In this document: piece after piece, positions 6,378 through 8,527 of the stretch | How positions within the stretch are numbered: position 1 is the first letter of the stretch | How the letters are laid out: each line of letters starts with the position of its first letter | Assembly (NCBI GenBank): GCA_030601015.1 | Contig: JAUVUO010000042.1 | Coordinates: 1 to 8,527, forward strand | Origin: Candidatus Omnitrophota bacterium | Lineage (GTDB): Bacteria; Omnitrophota; Gorgyraeia; Duberdicusellales; 4484-171 | Direction: 5' to 3' | DNA: 8,527 nucleotides | Translations under genes and position numbers: made by a program | The notes under the pieces: generated by a model | Databases searched by the model: none | Seen by the model: the letters and a program-made list of their open reading frames with translations, nothing else | What the model was told of the DNA's origin: nothing

Positions 6378-6417
6378 ATATTATTAAATTAGCCAAGAAA
6401 AATTTTAATATAATTAA

Positions 6418-7809
6418 TTATATTGTACCCCTCCAACAATAAAGGCACAACTTTTCTTTTGGTAAGCCTACCGCTTTAACCATATCTTCAAGCGTTTGGT
6501 ATTTAAGAGAGGTTGCTCCAATATCTTTTCTTATCCAATCAACCATCTTTTTATATTTAGATGATTTATCATCTATGTACGCGCTAACATCTCTTACTTC
6601 TTTTTTTTCAATAGCTCTAATTGCCCGGGTAGAAACAAGTTCTTTCTTTGACCGGGTAGAATAATTATATTTACATGGGAACATTAACGGCGGACAAGCA
6701 ACTCTGATATGCACTTCTTTCGCGTTATTTTCTTTCAATTTTTGTATAGTATAACTTTTCAATTGGGTTCCTCTGACTATTGAATCTTCGCATAAGACAA
6801 TTTTATTGTTTTCAATAATTTCTTTTATTGGTATTAACTTCATCTTAGCTACAAAACTTCTTTCAGACTGAGATGAAGGGAAATAACTTCTCCCATATCC
6901 GGGTGTGTATTTAACTAAAGGCCTGCGGTATGGAACCTTCTTTTCCAGAGCATAACCAAGAGCATGAGCTATTCCTGAATCCGGGACTCCGCAAACTAAA
7001 TCCGGATTAATATCATCGTTCTTAGCTAAACACTTGCCGCAACGTTCTCTGACGATTTCCGCGTTTATCCCTTCATAATTTGACGCGGGGAATCCTGTAT
7101 AAATCCATAGAAACGTACAAATCTTAGAACAGGATCTGCCGTCTTGTTTTTGTTTTAATCCATTCTTATCTATAAATACTATCTCTCCGGGAGCAAGATA
7201 TTTGACTACTTTAAAATCTAAATTAGGTAAAGCTGTAGTTTCACTAACAATAGCCCAACTGTCATTACGTTTAGCAATGGTTAAAGCTGATATTCCTAAT
7301 CGGTCTCTAACTGCGTATATCCCCTGTTTATTTAAAATCAAGAACGAAATAGACCCTTTAATCCGGGAAAACATATAATTTATTCCGTCAACAACAGTAT
7401 CTTTCTGAACAATAAGTTTACTGGCCAATTCACAAATGTTAACTCTTTTATCAGAGATTTCACTAAAAGAATCTCCTTTTTTATAGAGTTCTTCTGCTAA
7501 CTCTTTCCAATTATTCACCCAACCGTTTGTTACAATACAAAAATCACCAAATTTTGATTTCACATGAATAGGCTGTTCTTCATAATTTATTGTTCCTATT
7601 CCCTTATTGCCTTTAAGTGTTTTATATTCTTCAATAAGTTTAGATTTAAACTGACTATTATTTATATTATGGATTCTTCGGGTTAATCCTTTCCCATAAA
7701 GAGCTATCCCTCCAAATTGAGTCCCTAAATGAGAATGATAATCCCCAACATAAAAAAGATCTCTCATACAATCTTCTTTCTTTGTTATTACTCCAAAAAT
7801 ACCGCTCAT
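6418..7809 (-). CDS. purF: Amidophosphoribosyltransferase (PurF-like), glutaminase domain lacking the N-terminal Cys
   Basis: A 463-aa protein with the PurF layout: an Ntn-type glutaminase-like domain at about 1-215 and a phosphoribosyltransferase domain at about 230-463. The PRPP loop I337-V-L-C-E-D-S-I-V-R-G-T348 and G-V-P-D-S-G at 264-269 are intact. Four cysteines sit where Bacillus PurF binds its 4Fe-4S cluster: C231, C379, C455 and C458 (C-L-Y-C). The N-terminus is M-S-G-I-F-G-V, so the nucleophilic Cys1 of class II amidotransferases is absent and no propeptide can expose one. The usual Q-H-R-G-Q and G-H-x-R-Y motifs are also replaced, although N95-G96 remains. I recall a PurF-like subfamily with D-Y-H-S-H-L-G-T near the N-terminus and C-T-F-L-W that shares these losses; I could not check this. 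ATG 7809 is set by a strong ribosome-binding site. Its place between purQ and purM implies it makes phosphoribosylamine, perhaps from free ammonia. Confidence 0.88.
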   Translation of the reverse strand: MSGIFGVITKKEDCMRDLFYVGDYHSHLGTQFGGIALYGKGLTRRIHNINNSQFKSKLIEEYKTLKGNKGIGTINYEEQPIHVKSKFGDFCIVTNGWVNNWKELAEELYKKGDSFSEISDKRVNICELASKLIVQKDTVVDGINYMFSRIKGSISFLILNKQGIYAVRDRLGISALTIAKRNDSWAIVSETTALPNLDFKVVKYLAPGEIVFIDKNGLKQKQDGRSCSKICTFLWIYTGFPASNYEGINAEIVRERCGKCLAKNDDINPDLVCGVPDSGIAHALGYALEKKVPYRRPLVKYTPGYGRSYFPSSQSERSFVAKMKLIPIKEIIENNKIVLCEDSIVRGTQLKSYTIQKLKENNAKEVHIRVACPPLMFPCKYNYSTRSKKELVSTRAIRAIEKKEVRDVSAYIDDKSSKYKKMVDWIRKDIGATSLKYQTLEDMVKAVGLPKEKLCLYCWRGTI

Positions 7810-7815
7810 CTTTCT

Positions 7816-7822
7816 CCTCCCT
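7816..7822 (-). promoter_or_regulatory. Ribosome binding site of purF
   Basis: AGGGAGG on the minus strand, six bases before the ATG at 7809. It decides the start. A TTG at 7827 would add six residues and sits upstream of this site. This matters because it confirms that the protein begins M-S-G, with no cleavable leader and no Cys. Confidence 0.85.
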
Positions 7823-7846
7823 GCCAAAAATAAACCCTATTATTGA

Positions 7847-7862
7847 CTATAAACACTTATAG
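7847..7862. repeat. Short inverted repeat upstream of purF
   Basis: CTATAA-ACAC-TTATAG, a perfect 6-bp inverted repeat with a 4-base centre. It lies in the 114-base gap between purQ and purF, about 40 bases before the purF start codon. It is too A/T-rich to be a terminator and could be a small operator. Chance is quite possible in DNA of this composition. The rest of the gap shows nothing I can name. Confidence 0.25.
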
Positions 7863-7923
7863 ATAATAGATATACTGGTTAAAATTCATACTAAATTCGG
7901 GCTTATATTCTTATGAAATATCA

Positions 7924-8527
7924 TCATTTAAAATAAGCTACAGAATTTTTAAAAACTTTAATACCGAAAGGGTTTATTTCCTTATTCTTCCAAAACGGAG
8001 AATGATGTTTAAAAACAAACCTTTCAGGATGAGGCATCAATCCTAAAATTCGGCCGGTAGAATCTGTGATACCGGCAATATTATTGACAGAACCGTTAGG
8101 ATTGAAAGGATAACCGGCTAAATTCAGGGATTCATCCACATATCTTAGTGCTACCCGGCCGCTGCCTTCTATTTTATACAAAACATCGCCTTCGGCATAA
8201 AACTTTCCTTCCCCATGAGCTACCGGAAAAGTAATAACATCCGGAAAATCCTTTAACCAAACACTTTTAGAATCAACTTTTAAATATACCCACCTTGATT
8301 CAAATTTAGCTGAATCATTATAGGTCAAAGTTACTTTCTGTTTGAAATCTAAGTCCGGTAAGATACCTGTCTTAACTAATACCTGAAACCCGTTGCATAT
8401 TCCTAAGATTAAACCGCCTTTATCAATAAATTTTTTCAACTCATCCCGAAGCCGGCAAATCAACTCTAAAGAAAGTATTTTACCCGCGCCCAAATCATCA
8501 CCATAACTAAATCCCCCGGGGATACAA
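7924..8527 (-). CDS. purQ: Phosphoribosylformylglycinamidine synthase, glutaminase subunit PurQ (5' end outside window)
   Basis: The last 200 residues of a class I glutamine amidotransferase. It releases ammonia from glutamine for FGAM synthesis, working with PurL (not in the window). The frame is open to the window edge, and the first visible residues are C-I-P-G-G-F-S-Y-G-D-D, a PurQ hallmark. A TTG at 8493 is simply the Leu codon after this motif, not a start. Counting from the first visible codon, the nucleophile is C44 in G-I-C-N-G-F-Q and the His/Glu pair is H166/E168 in M-P-H-P-E-R. A-H-G-E-G-K-F at 103-109 and N-P-N-G-S at 142-146 are conserved. The K-F-E-S-R-W-V stretch and the long C-terminus suggest the longer PurQ type, probably about 260 aa in full. 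It could also be the end of a PurL-PurQ fusion, which cannot be judged here. purF follows after 114 bases. Confidence 0.94.
   Translation of the reverse strand, partial: CIPGGFSYGDDLGAGKILSLELICRLRDELKKFIDKGGLILGICNGFQVLVKTGILPDLDFKQKVTLTYNDSAKFESRWVYLKVDSKSVWLKDFPDVITFPVAHGEGKFYAEGDVLYKIEGSGRVALRYVDESLNLAGYPFNPNGSVNNIAGITDSTGRILGLMPHPERFVFKHHSPFWKNKEINPFGIKVFKNSVAYFK

Noticed and set aside
7810..7827. Longer PurF start (TTG at 7827, adding M-A-G-R-R-K)
   Set aside because: The TTG lies upstream of the strong AGGGAGG site, which is correctly spaced for the ATG at 7809. The added residues also provide no Cys.
8491..8493. TTG at 8493 as a purQ start
   Set aside because: The frame continues upstream with the conserved P-G-G-F-S-Y-G-D-D motif to the window edge, so this codon is an internal Leu.

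Overview
The window is a compact, low-GC bacterial segment. By eye it is about two thirds A+T, and A/T-ending codons dominate. All ten recognised genes lie on the minus strand, so transcription runs from base 8527 towards base 1. There is no gene-free stretch over 300 bases. The largest gap is about 220 bases, between purD and purE. No tRNA, rRNA, CRISPR array, transposase or phage gene was found, and the genes are biosynthetic housekeeping genes.

In transcription order the first block is purine biosynthesis: purQ (5' end outside the window), a purF-type gene, purM and purD. A spacer follows that holds a degenerate array of small palindromes and a 10-bp direct repeat. The second block begins with purE. 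It continues with a fusion of a threonylcarbamoyl-AMP synthase (TsaC/Sua5/YrdC) to a low-molecular-weight phosphatase, then rpiB, glyA and a ComEB-type dCMP deaminase. At the very edge are the first codons of what is almost certainly nrdR. Junctions from purE onward are tight (2-bp gap, 46-bp gap, 8-bp overlap, 12-bp gap, 4-bp gap), which suggests one co-transcribed unit.

The genes make sense together. RpiB supplies ribose-5-phosphate for PRPP, which PurF uses. GlyA supplies glycine for PurD and methylene-tetrahydrofolate, which feeds both the formyl donors of purine synthesis and thymidylate synthase. The deaminase makes dUMP for thymidylate synthase, and NrdR controls ribonucleotide reductase. 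The segment is therefore a nucleotide-supply cluster, with tRNA t6A synthesis and a phosphatase embedded in it.

As I remember it, the TsaC - LMW phosphatase - rpiB - glyA order resembles the Bacillus ywlC-ywlE-ywlF-glyA neighbourhood, and rpiB-glyA-dCMP deaminase-nrdR resembles deltaproteobacterial and related genomes. The mixture, the fusion and the variant PurF/PurE suggest an uncultivated low-GC bacterial lineage (Omnitrophota- or Elusimicrobiota-like is a guess). Taxonomy cannot be settled from this window.

I do not see a wholly new system. The points most worth a second look are: a PurF whose glutaminase domain lacks the N-terminal Cys but whose Fe-S cysteines are kept; the TsaC-phosphatase fusion with a Ser at the position that sets arginine specificity in YwlE; a PurE without the second class I histidine and with no purK nearby; an altered RpiB active-site loop; and the palindrome array after purD.
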